A DNA stretch of 64,000 nt from Vibrio marisflavi CECT 7928 (GTDB lineage Bacteria; Pseudomonadota; Gammaproteobacteria; Enterobacterales; Vibrionaceae): NCBI RefSeq assembly GCF_921294215.1, contig NZ_CAKLDM010000002.1, forward strand, positions 2,842,289 through 2,906,288. Direction: 5' to 3'. Positions within the stretch are counted from its first letter, which is position 1; each line of letters begins with the position of its first letter. Below the pieces are notes generated by a model. That model ran no database searches, was not told the DNA's origin, and saw only the letters and a list, made by a program, of their open reading frames with translations. A program made the position numbers and the translations under genes. This document shows positions 1 through 10,623 of the stretch, in pieces.

Positions 1-458
1 TGAGCAACAAGAGAAAGGTAGCTGGCTTGAGCGTCATCGAAATCTTCTTGTGATACTGAGCCTTTTTGATACAGGTCTTTGTAGCGCTTATATTTTGCAG
101 CAGCAGCAGGAAGGTTGGCTTCAGAGCTCTGTAAGTTAGCAATTTCAATATCAGAGTCTAGCTCGACAAGTGGTTGGCCCGCTTTTACCTTTTGTCCAGA
201 TTCAAACGAGATCTTCTTGATTACACCACTTTGCTCACTCGATAGAGTGACACCTTGATGTGGTTCAATAAAGCCGATCGCTTGAATTACTGGCTTCCAG
301 TTTGCTGCCTTCGCAGTTATCACTGTCACAGGGTAATCTGGCTCGGGTCTGTTAGCTAAAAATTCTGATATTTTCTTTTCTTTAAACATATTAATGCCGA
401 TGACACTGCCGAAGAGTACCAGCGCTATCAAAAGCATTATCAAGGTCCACTTTTTCAT
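1..458 (-). CDS. RND efflux periplasmic adaptor (HlyD/AcrA family), partial
   Basis: This is the N-terminal ~150 residues of a membrane-fusion protein; the reading frame stays open to the left edge of the window, so the C-terminus is missing. It starts with a hydrophobic anchor (MKKWTLIMLLIALVLFGSV). A lipoyl-like half motif follows, with the pattern GFIEPHQGVTLSSEQSGVI and then GQKVKAGQPLVELDS, and after that a helical hairpin rich in A, K and Y. The family links an inner-membrane RND pump to an outer-membrane channel. The start lies only 18 bp downstream of the TetR gene's stop codon, so the two are probably co-transcribed. The pump subunit should lie beyond the left edge. The drug or other substrate cannot be read from this fragment. 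Confidence 0.85.
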   Translation of the reverse strand, partial: MKKWTLIMLLIALVLFGSVIGINMFKEKKISEFLANRPEPDYPVTVITAKAANWKPVIQAIGFIEPHQGVTLSSEQSGVIKKISFESGQKVKAGQPLVELDSDIEIANLQSSEANLPAAAAKYKRYKDLYQKGSVSQEDFDDAQASYLSLVA

Positions 459-476
459 TCTATTCAGAACTCCAAA

Positions 477-1058
477 TTAGTGAGTGATTATTGCGTCCCA
501 GCACGCGTCTAACGTGGCCTCTAGCACTTCTTCATCAAGCTCACAGAAGCCTAAAGAGTGCTTGCGCGCCAATTCAACGCTTGCTTCGAAACTTATTACA
601 GCAAGGATTTCGTTATCAAGAGGTTTAAACACACCCTGTTCTTTCCCTTGATTAAAAAGTTTATGCACTTCTGCAAATACATGCCAATGTTGTTCTCTCG
701 CATTGAATTGGCATGTGGATGGCAACGATTCATACTGCATGCGATTGCTAATGGTCTCTATATTTGAGCTTGCGAACTCCCATATATTGAGCCATATGGT
801 TCGAAATCGCACTTTCAGCGGCATCTCATCGTTCAAGCCAGAAAGTGTAGCTTCAGCGACACGCGTAAGTACCGAGAGTCTCACTTCGTTGAGTAAGTGA
901 TCTTTGTCGGAGAAGTAGCGATAGATTGTGCCAGCAGCAACACCTGCCTTCTTTGCTAGTTTGTGCATCGAAAAGCCTTGGACTCCAAACTCAGCAACAA
1001 GCTTTTCAGCAGCAGCCAAGATTTGTTGACGCTTATCAATAGGTTCCTTAATAGACAT
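477..1058 (-). CDS. TetR/AcrR family transcriptional regulator
   Basis: A 193-residue protein of normal TetR length. The N-terminal helix-turn-helix spans about residues 10-55 (RQQILAAAEKLVAEFG, then AGVAAGTIYRYFSDKDHLL). The rest is the variable ligand-binding and dimer domain. It is the first gene of a likely operon with the RND adaptor downstream, and a perfect 18-bp palindrome sits 21 bp upstream of its start. I infer that it represses itself and the efflux pump and is released by a pump substrate. The ligand is unknown. Confidence 0.9.
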   Translation of the reverse strand: MSIKEPIDKRQQILAAAEKLVAEFGVQGFSMHKLAKKAGVAAGTIYRYFSDKDHLLNEVRLSVLTRVAEATLSGLNDEMPLKVRFRTIWLNIWEFASSNIETISNRMQYESLPSTCQFNAREQHWHVFAEVHKLFNQGKEQGVFKPLDNEILAVISFEASVELARKHSLGFCELDEEVLEATLDACWDAIITH

Positions 1059-1079
1059 GAGTCAATCCAAAACTACCGG

Positions 1080-1097
1080 TGAATGAACGTTCATTCA
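1080..1097. promoter_or_regulatory. TetR operator palindrome overlapping the -10 element
   Basis: TGAATGAACGTTCATTCA is a perfect 18-bp palindrome, typical of TetR/AcrR operators. On the minus strand a TATAAT (1097-1102) abuts it, so a repressor bound here would cover the transcription start of the TetR-efflux operon. A TTGCAT at 1122-1127 could be the -35 element, but the 19-bp spacing is long. Confidence 0.75.
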
Positions 1098-1179
1098 TTA
1101 TAGTATAAATACGCTACAAAGATGCAAGTAAAGATTACACTTTGAGCGATTTTTTTACTTTAGTTTGCCTTTAGCGTCA

Positions 1180-2205
1180 TTAGTTCCATTGTCCCCCTTG
1201 AGGTGGTGGCGGTGGTCCTTTTCTATGATGGTGTCCTCGAGGGCCCGGTCTTTCATGAGAATGATGCCCTGGCGTGGGTTTATTGAAAGATCGGTCCGGT
1301 GTTCCTTTAAAACAATTGATAACGTATGGGAAACCATTTGTTACATAATAGCCATATTGTCCATCGCGTGTCATGCCATTACATTCATCTAAATCGCCAG
1401 AACCGGCAATAAAGATATAGTCATCTCGATATGTGCCATCATATTTCCCTCCGGGGTTGCCAGAACCTGAAGGCCGGTTACCAGTTTTCAATTGAAAACT
1501 GGATTTGGCTTGGCGAATGTTTCCATTATCTGAAAAGAAAGGACCATAGATAGGATAACCGTCTGCTGCAAAGCCAATAACTGGCGAGACTTGTTTGTCA
1601 TTATTGATGAACAATGCATTTGGTGTCGCATGATAATGGTATGTACCATCGGGCTGTGCATGAGCATTGTGAGAATCGGTTTTGAAGTCACTGTACGTTG
1701 CTGCTGGGTCATAACGCCATTTTTGGCTCATATCAAAACAGCCGATTTTGCCGTTTCCTACGCCGTAGCATCCTGCGGCAAGCAAATCGACCTTAACACC
1801 GTTGAGAAAAACAGCGTTATCAGTTCTTAGTGATATTGGTGTAATAGAGGAGGCAAAGCGTGGACTTTGAGTAACCTGATACTTTTGATTCTGTGGGGTG
1901 ACTTCGTTGGGAAATGAACGATAGCCATCATTGTATGAATGGTTGGGTATCGCATTGCTCTGAAAGGTACACTTATTTCCTTCGACAGATATTGTTAAAT
2001 ACGCGGTTCTTGTTTGACGTTCATTTACGTCTTTTGCTGTCGCAGTATATTGTCCCACATAGTCGGCGCAGTCAGGACTACGTTTTTGCAAAATTTTATC
2101 GGTAATATCTTCACCATCACCTGAGGTGATGGTGAAGCTCGCCAGTGATGGAAATGACATCCCCATGAAGAACAGGGCAGCAATGCTAGGTTGAATTAGG
2201 CGCAT
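1180..2205 (-). CDS. YHYH domain-containing secreted protein
   Basis: A 341-residue protein with a signal peptide (MRLIQPSIAALFFMGMSFPSLAS). The central domain carries the defining YHYH motif in the context QPDGTYHYHATPNALF, followed by VIGFAADGYPIYGPF, which is the hallmark of the YHYH family. Several cysteines (in CADYVGQ, NKCTF, AAGCYGVG, GCFDMSQ, DECNGM, INCFKG) suggest disulfides and export. The last ~30 residues are low-complexity and rich in His, Pro and Gly (HHSHERPGPRGHHH, then a run of five prolines), possibly metal-binding. The family has no established biochemical role that I can name. It is transcribed in the same direction as the TetR gene, but over 120 bp and the TetR promoter separate them. 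Confidence 0.85.
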   Translation of the reverse strand: MRLIQPSIAALFFMGMSFPSLASFTITSGDGEDITDKILQKRSPDCADYVGQYTATAKDVNERQTRTAYLTISVEGNKCTFQSNAIPNHSYNDGYRSFPNEVTPQNQKYQVTQSPRFASSITPISLRTDNAVFLNGVKVDLLAAGCYGVGNGKIGCFDMSQKWRYDPAATYSDFKTDSHNAHAQPDGTYHYHATPNALFINNDKQVSPVIGFAADGYPIYGPFFSDNGNIRQAKSSFQLKTGNRPSGSGNPGGKYDGTYRDDYIFIAGSGDLDECNGMTRDGQYGYYVTNGFPYVINCFKGTPDRSFNKPTPGHHSHERPGPRGHHHRKGPPPPPQGGQWN

Positions 2206-2426
2206 GTTCCTTCCTAAGATTAAGTTGAAAGTTCATTTATTAGTGTAGGAATGGATATTGGACAACTATCTATTTCTATTGGAATTTGTGAGCACGTAGG
2301 CGGGAATTTGAAAACGAAGTACCAAGCGTATCTAATCCATCGAGTGAGTGATTCATGGAATCTAATAGTAATCGCTCACTGTCACGATTAAGATAGGCGC
2401 CATTGAAAGCCAAATTAGAGACCAAA

Positions 2427-4442
2427 ATGAAGCTGAACGAGCGTCAAAATGAAGCGGTAAAGTATGTGTCGGGACCTTGTCTAGTGCTAGCTGGAGCTGG
2501 CTCTGGTAAGACTCGTGTTATTACCAATAAGATCGCCTATTTGGTTCAGCAATGTGATTACAAGGCTAGAAATATTGCCGCTGTTACTTTTACCAACAAA
2601 GCTGCTCGAGAAATGAAGGAAAGAGTGGCTCAAACGCTTGGGAAAAATGAAACGCGTGGTTTGATGATTTCGACCTTTCACACTCTTGGTCTCAATATCA
2701 TTCGTCGGGAGTATAAAGAGTTAGGCCTAAAAGCGGGTTTTTCTCTTTTTGATGATCAAGACCAGCTTGCTCTTTTGAAAGAGCTAACAGAAAAGCAGTT
2801 AGACGGTGATAAGGACTTACTTCGCCAGCTAATGAGCGCAATATCTAACTGGAAAAATGACAATATCGTGCCTGAGCAAGCAAAAGCTCATGCACAAGGA
2901 GAGCAAGAGCAGCTATTTGCTTTTTGTTATGAGATGTATCAAATACAAATGAAGTCTTATAACGCACTAGACTTTGACGACCTGATCTCTCTGCCCGTCA
3001 CTCTTCTAAAAACCAATCAAGAGGTTCGCCAGCGTTGGCAAAGCCGGATTCGTTATTTGCTAGTCGACGAATATCAAGATACCAACACCAGCCAATATGA
3101 GTTGGTTAAGTTGCTGGTTGGTGAGCGGGGGCGATTGACAGTGGTTGGAGATGACGACCAGTCAATCTATTCATGGCGGGGTGCTAAGCCACAAAACTTG
3201 GTGCTGTTGGGGCAGGATTACCCTAACTTGCGAATCGTGAAGTTGGAGCAAAATTACCGCTCGACGAGCAGAATTTTACGTGCAGCGAATATCTTAATTG
3301 CTAATAACCCGCACGTGTACGAGAAAACATTGTTCTCTGAGCTGCATGAGGGTGAGAAGCTCAAAGTGTTGTTGGCGAAAAATGAAGAGCATGAAGCTGA
3401 GCGAGTGACAGGGGAAATCATCGCTCATAAGTTTCTCAATCGAACTGAATACCGTGACTATGCCATTCTTTATCGCGGTAACCATCAGTCTCGATTAATA
3501 GAGAAGTACTTGATGCAAAACCGAGTGCCTTACAAGTTATCTGGTGGTACGTCGTTTTTTGCCCGAGCAGAAATAAAAGACATCATGGCGTATCTACGAG
3601 TGCTAGTGAATTCTGATGATGACAATGCGTTTCTGCGTATAGTGAACACGCCGCGACGCGAAATCGGCCCGGCTACGCTAGAAAAACTCGGCACCTACGC
3701 CAACATGCGAGGAAAGAGCCTTTTTGAGGCAAGCTTTGAAATGGGCCTAGAGCAGCACCTTACCGGCCGAGGGTTAGAGAACTTACGCCGTTTTACTCAC
3801 TGGTTGGTAAAAATGTCGGACAATGCAGAGAGAGGCAATACAGTAGAGGTGGTGAGAGGGTTAGTCCGAGATATTAATTATGAGGATTGGCTCTACGAAA
3901 CGTCAACTAGTCCAAAAGCGGCCGAAATGAGAATGAAAAACGTCTCAGATTTATACTCTTGGATTGTGGCCGACTTAGAAGGTGATAACTACGACCAAGA
4001 AGAAAAAACACTAAAAGAGGTCGTTCAACGCCTTACTCTAAGAGACATGATGGAGAGAGGGGAGGAAGACGAAGATACAGATGCTGTTCAGTTAATGACG
4101 TTGCATGCTTCTAAAGGTTTGGAATTTCCATACGTGTATTTGATTGGTAGTGAAGAAGGCATCTTGCCACATCAAACTAGCATTGATGAAGATGGTATAG
4201 AAGAAGAAAGGCGTCTAATGTATGTGGGGATCACGCGTGCCCAGAGAGAGCTGAGTTTCATCCTATGCAAAGAAAGGCGACAGTTTGGTGAGCTGATTAA
4301 GCCAACCCAAAGCCGTTTTCTTGATGAGTTGCCATTTGAAGATATTGAGTGGGAAGCGAATAAAAAGCCTGTTTCTCAGGAAGAGAGGATGGTGAAAGGG
4401 CAAGCTCATATCGCGAACTTGAAAGCGATGTTTAAAAAGTAG
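2427..4442 (+). CDS. rep: ATP-dependent DNA helicase Rep
   Basis: A superfamily 1A 3'-5' helicase that helps replication forks pass protein roadblocks. Clear motifs include the Q motif (NERQNEAV), Walker A (AGAGSGKT), the DEXX box (VDEYQD), motif III ([13 protein letters not shown]), motif IV (QNYRS), motif V ([12 protein letters not shown]) and motif VI (YVGITRAQ). It is nearly collinear with E. coli Rep. I chose the ATG at 2427, giving MKLNERQ and about 671 residues, because this matches the family N-terminus. An in-frame TTG at 2403 would add eight atypical residues. It stands alone; the next gene converges on it. Confidence 0.97.
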   Translation: MKLNERQNEAVKYVSGPCLVLAGAGSGKTRVITNKIAYLVQQCDYKARNIAAVTFTNKAAREMKERVAQTLGKNETRGLMISTFHTLGLNIIRREYKELGLKAGFSLFDDQDQLALLKELTEKQLDGDKDLLRQLMSAISNWKNDNIVPEQAKAHAQGEQEQLFAFCYEMYQIQMKSYNALDFDDLISLPVTLLKTNQEVRQRWQSRIRYLLVDEYQDTNTSQYELVKLLVGERGRLTVVGDDDQSIYSWRGAKPQNLVLLGQDYPNLRIVKLEQNYRSTSRILRAANILIANNPHVYEKTLFSELHEGEKLKVLLAKNEEHEAERVTGEIIAHKFLNRTEYRDYAILYRGNHQSRLIEKYLMQNRVPYKLSGGTSFFARAEIKDIMAYLRVLVNSDDDNAFLRIVNTPRREIGPATLEKLGTYANMRGKSLFEASFEMGLEQHLTGRGLENLRRFTHWLVKMSDNAERGNTVEVVRGLVRDINYEDWLYETSTSPKAAEMRMKNVSDLYSWIVADLEGDNYDQEEKTLKEVVQRLTLRDMMERGEEDEDTDAVQLMTLHASKGLEFPYVYLIGSEEGILPHQTSIDEDGIEEERRLMYVGITRAQRELSFILCKERRQFGELIKPTQSRFLDELPFEDIEWEANKKPVSQEERMVKGQAHIANLKAMFKK

Positions 4443-4487
4443 ATACATACACCAAAGGCCAGACAGCCTTTGGTGTAAAACTTTAGC

Positions 4488-4901
4488 TTACATACCTTCA
4501 ATCATGTGATTGATTGCCGCAACGATCTCTTCATCAGAGCAATCCATACAGGTGCCTTTTGGTGGCATAGCATTTAGACCTTCGATGGCATGTTTTTTCA
4601 GAACGTCTTCGCCCTGCGCAATACGTGGTGCCCAATCAGCCGAGTCGCCAGTCTTAGGTGCACCGCTCACACCAGATGCGTGACAAGCAATACAGAATGT
4701 GCCGTAAACAGCCGCACCATCTCGCGGGCCACTTGGCGCAGTGGCAACAGGCTCATCACCAGAAAGATAAACACTACCAACCGGTTTTATGCGTTCTGCG
4801 ATGGTATCGTATTCTTCTTGGCTAAGGTTTGCAGCGAACGCGGCAGATGATAGACCGAAAATAGTGAATAGGACGCATATCAGGCGTCGAGATATATCCA
4901 T
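4488..4901 (-). CDS. cytochrome c5 family protein
   Basis: A small periplasmic c-type cytochrome with a signal peptide (MDISRRLICVLFTIFGLSSAAFA), the heme-attachment motif CIACH and an axial methionine in NAMPPKG. A second cysteine pair (GTCMDCSDEE) is the extra disulfide typical of cytochrome c5. The start is ambiguous: ATG at 4901 is used, while an in-frame GTG at 4910 has a better-placed AGGGA upstream. It is convergent with rep and is probably a soluble electron carrier in the respiratory chain. Confidence 0.9.
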   Translation of the reverse strand: MDISRRLICVLFTIFGLSSAAFAANLSQEEYDTIAERIKPVGSVYLSGDEPVATAPSGPRDGAAVYGTFCIACHASGVSGAPKTGDSADWAPRIAQGEDVLKKHAIEGLNAMPPKGTCMDCSDEEIVAAINHMIEGM

Positions 4902-5140
4902 TAAACTCACTTTGCTTTCCCTAGGTAAGTACGTGCTTCCTGATTTCGTGACACACGTATTGATAAATTAGAGTTATTATCTGTTAAACCAATGTAAACA
5001 GTGGTTAATTATAATCGGATATGTTAACGCAATAAACCACAAGTTTTCAGCTTCAAGGGGTTTATCACATCCAGAATCGAGTTTTATCGGCTTCAATTGC
5101 TGAAAAAGACACCAAACAATAAAAAAAGTTGAAAAAGTAC

Positions 5141-5169
5141 TAGACGATCTACAGTGATATACGTATTAT
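5141..5169 (+). promoter_or_regulatory. promoter of the tRNA operon
   Basis: TAGACG (5141-5146) and TATTAT (5164-5169) are separated by 17 bp and followed by a GC-rich discriminator (CCACTCCGCC), as expected for a stringently controlled stable-RNA promoter. The tRNA-Arg gene starts 22 bp further on. Confidence 0.5.
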
Positions 5170-5190
5170 TCCACTCCGCCGATAGGGCAT

Positions 5191-5267
<77 letters not shown>

Positions 5268-5302
5268 ATTCCAAGGAGGAATTGTTCGGTGAAAAATTTA
5301 TG

Positions 5303-5378
5303 GTGGCTATAGCTCAGTTGGTAGAGCCCCGGATTGTGATTCCGGTTGTCGCGAGTTCAAGTCTCGTTAGCCACCCCA
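5303..5378 (+). tRNA. tRNA-His (GTG), copy 1
   Basis: 76-nt tRNA starting GTGGCTATAGC with encoded CCA and anticodon GTG. The G at 5302 is the extra -1 G that pairs with C73 in tRNA-His. Confidence 0.97.
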
Positions 5379-5402
5379 TTCTTTCCTAAAGAATGACTAT
5401 CT

Positions 5403-5479
<77 letters not shown>

Positions 5480-5549
5480 CTTTATTAAAGCTTGGATTTT
5501 ATATCGGAGCATAACTTGGCTTAAAAGCCGGTTGTTACAAAATTTGATG

Positions 5550-5625
5550 GTGGCTATAGCTCAGTTGGTAGAGCCCCGGATTGTGATTCCGGTTGTCGCG
5601 AGTTCAAGTCTCGTTAGCCACCCCA
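5550..5625 (+). tRNA. tRNA-His (GTG), copy 2
   Basis: Identical in sequence to the tRNA-His at 5303-5378, again preceded by the -1 G (5549). Confidence 0.97.
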
Positions 5626-5648
5626 TTCTTTCCTAAGAATGACTATCT

Positions 5649-5725
<77 letters not shown>

Positions 5726-5731
5726 CTATTG

Positions 5732-5762
5732 AAAGCCTCGACAGAAATGTCGGGGCTTTTTT
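5732..5762 (+). terminator. Rho-independent terminator of the tRNA operon
   Basis: The stem GCCTCGAC/GTCGGGGC (one G-U pair) with loop AGAAAT is followed by six T. It begins just 6 bp after the last tRNA. Confidence 0.93.
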
Positions 5763-6032
5763 CGTTTATGCTTCTTTTAGCGTTAAACCTCACTATCACC
5801 GCATTATTGACCAATCCAATCCAATCCAATCTCAGCCGAAGCAGAAAATAATCAATCCAAATGGAATAAATCATCCATGGGTTTGATGTGAGTAATCAAC
5901 ATTTAAAGTAAAGGAATCTTTAATAACATTACTTTAACCAAACCTGAAGCTAGCGCTTACAAATATCCCTTTATCTTCATGTTATACAACATTTCAACTT
6001 AATGAGAATTGTTGTTGCTAAAGGTTAAAAAG

Positions 6033-6767
6033 ATGAAAAGAACTCTTCTCCCTTATACTCTATTAGCTCTAGTGGTTTGTGCATCATTTTCTGCAGAGGC
6101 ACAGGAAAAAAAAGAGACTCCTTGGAGTGGGAATGTTCAATTTGGTTTGAGTGCTACAGGAGGAAATACAACTTCGTCTAGTACCAATGGAGGTTTATCG
6201 CTCCTATATAAAAAGGATGAATGGAGCAACAAGCTCGATTTTAATGCTATCCACAATACGAGTGAAGGTGAAACCTCTGCTGAACTTTATGATCTAGAGC
6301 TTGGGGTTAACTATTATCAAACCGAAAAGGACTTTCTCTCATACACCAGCAGCAATACATACAATGAATTCAGTACCTATGACGTTACGATTGTAAATGC
6401 CATAGGTATTGGACGAAGAATCATAAACAACAAAGAAGTGACTTTCGATTTACAGCTTGGCCCGGGTTATCGTTATCAGCGTGTTGCAGACACTGGTGAA
6501 AAGAATAAGGAAGTCGTTGGCCAACTGTCGGGCAACTTCGTCTGGAATATTAGTGAGGTTGCATCATTTACTCAGTCGATCGAAGTAAATACTGGAGCTG
6601 ACAATACCCAGACGAAATCCAAATCAGCGTTGACCACGAAAATATTGGAAAATCTAGGACTTCAATTGGGGTATACCGTCACTCATAACACCAACTTGCC
6701 GGAAGGCAGTAAAAATACTCAAAAGACAGATTATTACTCAAGTGTTAATGTCATCTACTCTTTTTAA
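6033..6767 (+). CDS. DUF481 family outer-membrane protein
   Basis: A 244-residue protein with a signal peptide (MKRTLLPYTLLALVVCASFSAEA). Alternating beta-rich segments follow (GNVQFGLSATGGNTTSSST, YDLELGVNYYQTEKDFL, FDLQLGPGYRYQRV). It ends in an aromatic residue (NVIYSF), as expected of an outer-membrane beta-barrel of the DUF481 family. The function of the family is unknown. I chose the ATG at 6033 because AAAGG lies 8-10 bp upstream; an upstream TTG (6009) would put eight charged residues before the signal peptide. It is monocistronic, between the tRNA operon and the peptide transporter. Confidence 0.88.
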   Translation: MKRTLLPYTLLALVVCASFSAEAQEKKETPWSGNVQFGLSATGGNTTSSSTNGGLSLLYKKDEWSNKLDFNAIHNTSEGETSAELYDLELGVNYYQTEKDFLSYTSSNTYNEFSTYDVTIVNAIGIGRRIINNKEVTFDLQLGPGYRYQRVADTGEKNKEVVGQLSGNFVWNISEVASFTQSIEVNTGADNTQTKSKSALTTKILENLGLQLGYTVTHNTNLPEGSKNTQKTDYYSSVNVIYSF

Positions 6768-7274
6768 AGAATGTTGAGAAAGCAGAGGGTCGGTGAGCTA
6801 GAGAGTAGATCCGAGCCTCAGCCACCTGCCGTCTAAGTGACTATTTGGTGTTTTCTACGTAGTGCTTTTGCTCTTTTCTTGCGGTGATTTTGAGTGGTTT
6901 GTCACGCTTTTGCTTCTTTAAACCTTATTACCGTACGCTCGCATAATAATTGCTGGTTTTTTATGTTGCTACTTGGTTGTTAACATCAAAAAACTTCTGC
7001 CTACTTAGTGTTACTGAACATATTTCTACAATGGAAATCGTTTTCCTATGAGAATAAATGTCTACCAACTGCATAGTTATTGAATAATAAATGCTCTAAT
7101 TGTTTAACCTACCCCGTATAAAACAGACTTGATGTTGCTTTTTTGTGAATTTTTTGCCAGATTTACTAGTCATGAATTCATAGTGTTGATGGTATGGTGT
7201 TAAAGTATTTTTTAAGCTGTTGTAGAGCGTTTAAATCAGCACCATTGACAGACATAGCAGTAGAGGTCTGGTAA
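6768..7274. other. 507-bp intergenic region, nothing identified
   Basis: AT-rich spacer between the DUF481 gene and the ABC transporter operon. It presumably carries the operon's promoter, but I see no convincing -35/-10 pair, operator, terminator or small gene. Confidence 0.5.
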
Positions 7275-8990
7275 ATGTCGCTTCTAGAGGTCAAAAACCT
7301 TCGTATAGAATATCCCTCTCGTCATGGCGTTCACGCCGCGGTTAAATCCCTTTCTTTCAATATCGAACGTGGTGAAATTGTTGGTGTCGTTGGTGAATCT
7401 GGTGCCGGTAAATCGACAGTTGGTAATGCGGTTATCGATTTGCTTAGCCCACCCGGGCATATTGCAAGTGGAGATGTGTTCTTAGATGGAGAGAAAATTT
7501 CGGGCTTAACTGCCGAAAAGATGCGTCGAGTGCGCGGATCCAAAATTGGCTTTATTTTCCAAGACCCAATGACCTCACTCAATCCACTCTTTACGGTTGA
7601 GCAGCAGTTGAAAGAGACCATTCATGCGAATATGAAGGTTTCAGATGAGGAGGCCTACAAGCGCGCTCTTTCATTAATGAACCAAGTGGGTATCCCTCAA
7701 CCTGAAAACCGTTTAAAACAATATCCACACCAGTTTTCTGGTGGTATGCGCCAAAGGGTTGTCATAGCCATTGCTCTTGCGGGTGAGCCTGATTTGATCA
7801 TTGCAGATGAACCAACCACTGCCCTTGATGTATCTATTCAAGACCAGATTTTGAATCTTATTCGCGAGCTTTGCATCCAAAACAATGTCGGCTGCATGCT
7901 TGTGACTCACGATATGGGCGTGGTGTCCAACGTGACCGATCGTGTAGCTGTGATGTATCGTGGCGATCTTGTTGAGTTTGGCCCAACGAGCAAAGTGTTA
8001 GGTGACCCAGACCACTCCTATACGCGAAGTTTGATTTCTGCTGTTCCTCGCTCGGATGTGAAGCTCGATCGATTCCCTCTTGTTAGTTATATCGAAGAAG
8101 CGACCGAAATGGAGCCGTTGGATGTTAAGAACCATTGGCTTGGCCAAAGCCAAGATCAAAGAGAGTATTCCGGCTCACTCCTCACTGTTGAAAATGTCAA
8201 CTTGCGCTTCATTACCAAAGACTCTCTATTTGAAAGCCGTAGAGAATATGTACAGGCATCAAATAATGTCAGCTTCGAGGTATTTGAAGGTGAAACCTTT
8301 GGTTTGGTAGGAGAGTCAGGTTCTGGCAAGTCGACTATCGCGCGTGTCATTGCCGGTTTGTATGAACCCAACTCAGGCAAAGTGACCTTTGAAGGTATCG
8401 ATCTAACAGCGCTTAAATCAGAAAAAGAGCGTAGGCCGTTGCGTCGTCAGATGCAAATGGTGTTTCAAAACCCCTATACCTCAATGAACCCAAGAATGAA
8501 GATTTCGGACATTATCGCTGAGCCGATTCGTTTCCACAACCTCACTAAAAATGAAATGGAAACCCGTCAAATCGTCAATGATTTACTTGAGCATGTGGGC
8601 CTTGGAAAAATGGCTGGTGTTAAATATCCGCATGAGTTTTCTGGTGGCCAGAGACAAAGGATCTCGATTGCGCGAGCGTTGGCAACTCGCCCACGCTTAC
8701 TTATCTGTGATGAACCAACTTCTGCTTTGGATGTTTCGGTACAGGCCCAAATTCTCAACTTATTGAAAGATCTTCAAGATGAGCTGAACTTAACTATGCT
8801 GTTTATAAGTCATGATTTGCCAGTCATTCGACAAATGTGCGATCGGGTAGGCGTAATGCAGATGGGGACACTGTTAGAAGTTGCGCCAACAGAGCAACTA
8901 TTCTCAAACCCAGAACATGAATACAGCAAGCAACTTATTTCTCTAATGCCAGAGTTTACTGGCCTACGAGAAGAGATAAAAACGGCTTAG
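7275..8990 (+). CDS. peptide ABC transporter, fused dual ATP-binding protein
   Basis: A 571-residue protein that joins the two ATPase domains usually encoded separately as DppD/OppD and DppF/OppF, as in GsiA and YejF. Domain 1 has Walker A GESGAGKS (near residue 40), signature FSGGMRQR and Walker B LIIADEP. Domain 2 (from about residue 295) has Walker A GESGSGKS, signature FSGGQRQR and Walker B LLICDEP. It energises uptake of short peptides or a related solute from the cytoplasmic face. It is first in an operon with the binding protein and two permeases. Here the ATPase precedes the binding protein, unlike dpp/opp operons. Confidence 0.93.
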   Translation: MSLLEVKNLRIEYPSRHGVHAAVKSLSFNIERGEIVGVVGESGAGKSTVGNAVIDLLSPPGHIASGDVFLDGEKISGLTAEKMRRVRGSKIGFIFQDPMTSLNPLFTVEQQLKETIHANMKVSDEEAYKRALSLMNQVGIPQPENRLKQYPHQFSGGMRQRVVIAIALAGEPDLIIADEPTTALDVSIQDQILNLIRELCIQNNVGCMLVTHDMGVVSNVTDRVAVMYRGDLVEFGPTSKVLGDPDHSYTRSLISAVPRSDVKLDRFPLVSYIEEATEMEPLDVKNHWLGQSQDQREYSGSLLTVENVNLRFITKDSLFESRREYVQASNNVSFEVFEGETFGLVGESGSGKSTIARVIAGLYEPNSGKVTFEGIDLTALKSEKERRPLRRQMQMVFQNPYTSMNPRMKISDIIAEPIRFHNLTKNEMETRQIVNDLLEHVGLGKMAGVKYPHEFSGGQRQRISIARALATRPRLLICDEPTSALDVSVQAQILNLLKDLQDELNLTMLFISHDLPVIRQMCDRVGVMQMGTLLEVAPTEQLFSNPEHEYSKQLISLMPEFTGLREEIKTA

Positions 8991-9060
8991 GCCGCTATAT
9001 AAATAAACTAAAAAGCAAATACAACGACTAGGGATTTAATCCCGCAAAGGAGTCATGCAA

Positions 9061-10614
9061 ATGAAAAGCATAAAAGGCACATTAGCTGCTGCGATGATGG
9101 CAGCTAGCTTGAGCTTCGGTGCAGTGGCAGCAGATATTACCGTCGCGTATGACGCAGACCCAGTATCTCTCGATCCTCAAGAGCAATTATCAGGTGGTAC
9201 GTTGCAGATGTCCCACATGGTGTTTGATCCTTTGGTGCGCTACACCCAAGACCTTAGCTTTGAGCCGCGTTTAGCCGAAAAATGGGAGCGTGTTAACGAT
9301 ACAACCTTCCGCTTCTATCTGCGTAAAGGCGTAAAGTTCCACTCAGGTAACGACTTCACTGCTGATGATGTAGTGTGGACTTTCGACCGTTTGAAAGAAT
9401 CTCCAGACTTCAAAGCAATTTTCGAACCTTATACAAAAATGGTTAAGGTTGATGACTACACAGTCGATCTAGTGTCTGCAGATGTTTATCCACTAGTGCT
9501 ACAAACCGCGACGTATATCTTCCCGATGGATCATAAGTTCTACACTGGTAAAACTGCTGATGGGAAAGACAAGTCAGAAATCGTTAAGCATGGTAACTCT
9601 TTTGCTTCTACTAACACTTCAGGTACAGGACCGTTCACTGTATCTGAGCGTGAGCAGGGTGTAAAAGTGGTATTTGATCGCTTTAAAGGTTACTGGGATA
9701 AGGCTTCGAAAGGCAACGTTGATGAATTAACTTTGGTGCCAATCAAAGAAGACGCGACTCGTGTTGCTGCACTTCTTTCTGGTGATGTGGACATGATTGC
9801 TCCTGTTGCGCCAAATGATCATAAACGTGTAGCGACTGCTCCGGGTATCGACTTGGTAACTTTGCCAGGTACGCGAATCATTGAGCTACAAATGAACCAA
9901 AACAGCAATGAAGCCTTAAAAGATCCACGTGTACGTCAAGCCATTGTGTATGCGATTAACAATGAAGGTATTGTTAAGAAAATCATGAAAGGCTTTGCAA
10001 CTACAGCGGGCCAGCAAGGTCCGAAGGGCTACGCGGGTTACGATCCAAACTTGGTACCTCGTTATGACCTTAAAAAAGCTAAGCAGTTGATGAAAGAAGC
10101 GGGTTATGAGAAAGGCTTCAACCTAACCATGATCGCGCCAAATAACCGTTATGTAAATGACGCGAAAATTGCTCAAGCTGCAGCAGCGATGCTGTCAAAG
10201 ATCGGTATCAAAGTTGACCTTAAAACAATGCCAAAAGCGCAATATTGGCCAGAGTTTGATAAGTGTGCAGCAGATATGCTGATGATTGGTTGGCACTCAG
10301 ATACAGAAGATTCTGCAAACTTCTCTGAGTTCCTAACAATGACGCGTGATGAGAAAACAGGTCGTGGTCAATATAACTGTGGTCACTACTCAAATGCTGA
10401 AGTTGATAAGTTAGTTGAAGCTTCCAATATGGAAACTGATCCAGCTAAACGCTCTGAAATGCTTCGCAAAGTAGAAGACATTCTATACAGCGACGCAGCG
10501 TTCGTTCCTCTACACTGGCAAAACCTTGCTTGGGGTGCGAAATCAAATGTTGATATTCAGCCAATTGTAAACGCAATGAACTATCCGTACTTCGGTGATC
10601 TTGTTGTGAAATAG
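9061..10614 (+). CDS. ABC transporter substrate-binding protein (DppA/OppA family)
   Basis: A periplasmic solute-binding protein of about 517 residues, family 5 (SBP_bac_5). It has a signal peptide (MKSIKGTLAAAMMAASLSFG) and the family landmarks SLDPQEQLSGG, FYLRKGVKFHSGNDFTADDV and DPRVRQAIVYAIN. I chose the ATG at 9061: the Shine-Dalgarno AAAGGAG (9046-9052) is 8 bp from it, but only 2 bp from an upstream in-frame ATG at 9055. It delivers ligand, probably peptides, to the downstream permeases. A hairpin after its stop probably makes it more abundant than the permeases. Confidence 0.93.
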   Translation: MKSIKGTLAAAMMAASLSFGAVAADITVAYDADPVSLDPQEQLSGGTLQMSHMVFDPLVRYTQDLSFEPRLAEKWERVNDTTFRFYLRKGVKFHSGNDFTADDVVWTFDRLKESPDFKAIFEPYTKMVKVDDYTVDLVSADVYPLVLQTATYIFPMDHKFYTGKTADGKDKSEIVKHGNSFASTNTSGTGPFTVSEREQGVKVVFDRFKGYWDKASKGNVDELTLVPIKEDATRVAALLSGDVDMIAPVAPNDHKRVATAPGIDLVTLPGTRIIELQMNQNSNEALKDPRVRQAIVYAINNEGIVKKIMKGFATTAGQQGPKGYAGYDPNLVPRYDLKKAKQLMKEAGYEKGFNLTMIAPNNRYVNDAKIAQAAAAMLSKIGIKVDLKTMPKAQYWPEFDKCAADMLMIGWHSDTEDSANFSEFLTMTRDEKTGRGQYNCGHYSNAEVDKLVEASNMETDPAKRSEMLRKVEDILYSDAAFVPLHWQNLAWGAKSNVDIQPIVNAMNYPYFGDLVVK

Positions 10615-10623
10615 GGCTTAATT

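Noticed and set aside
5811..5830. Four CCAAT pentamer repeats after the tRNA operon
   Set aside because: Too short and simple to be a regulatory array or CRISPR; probably slippage in non-coding DNA.
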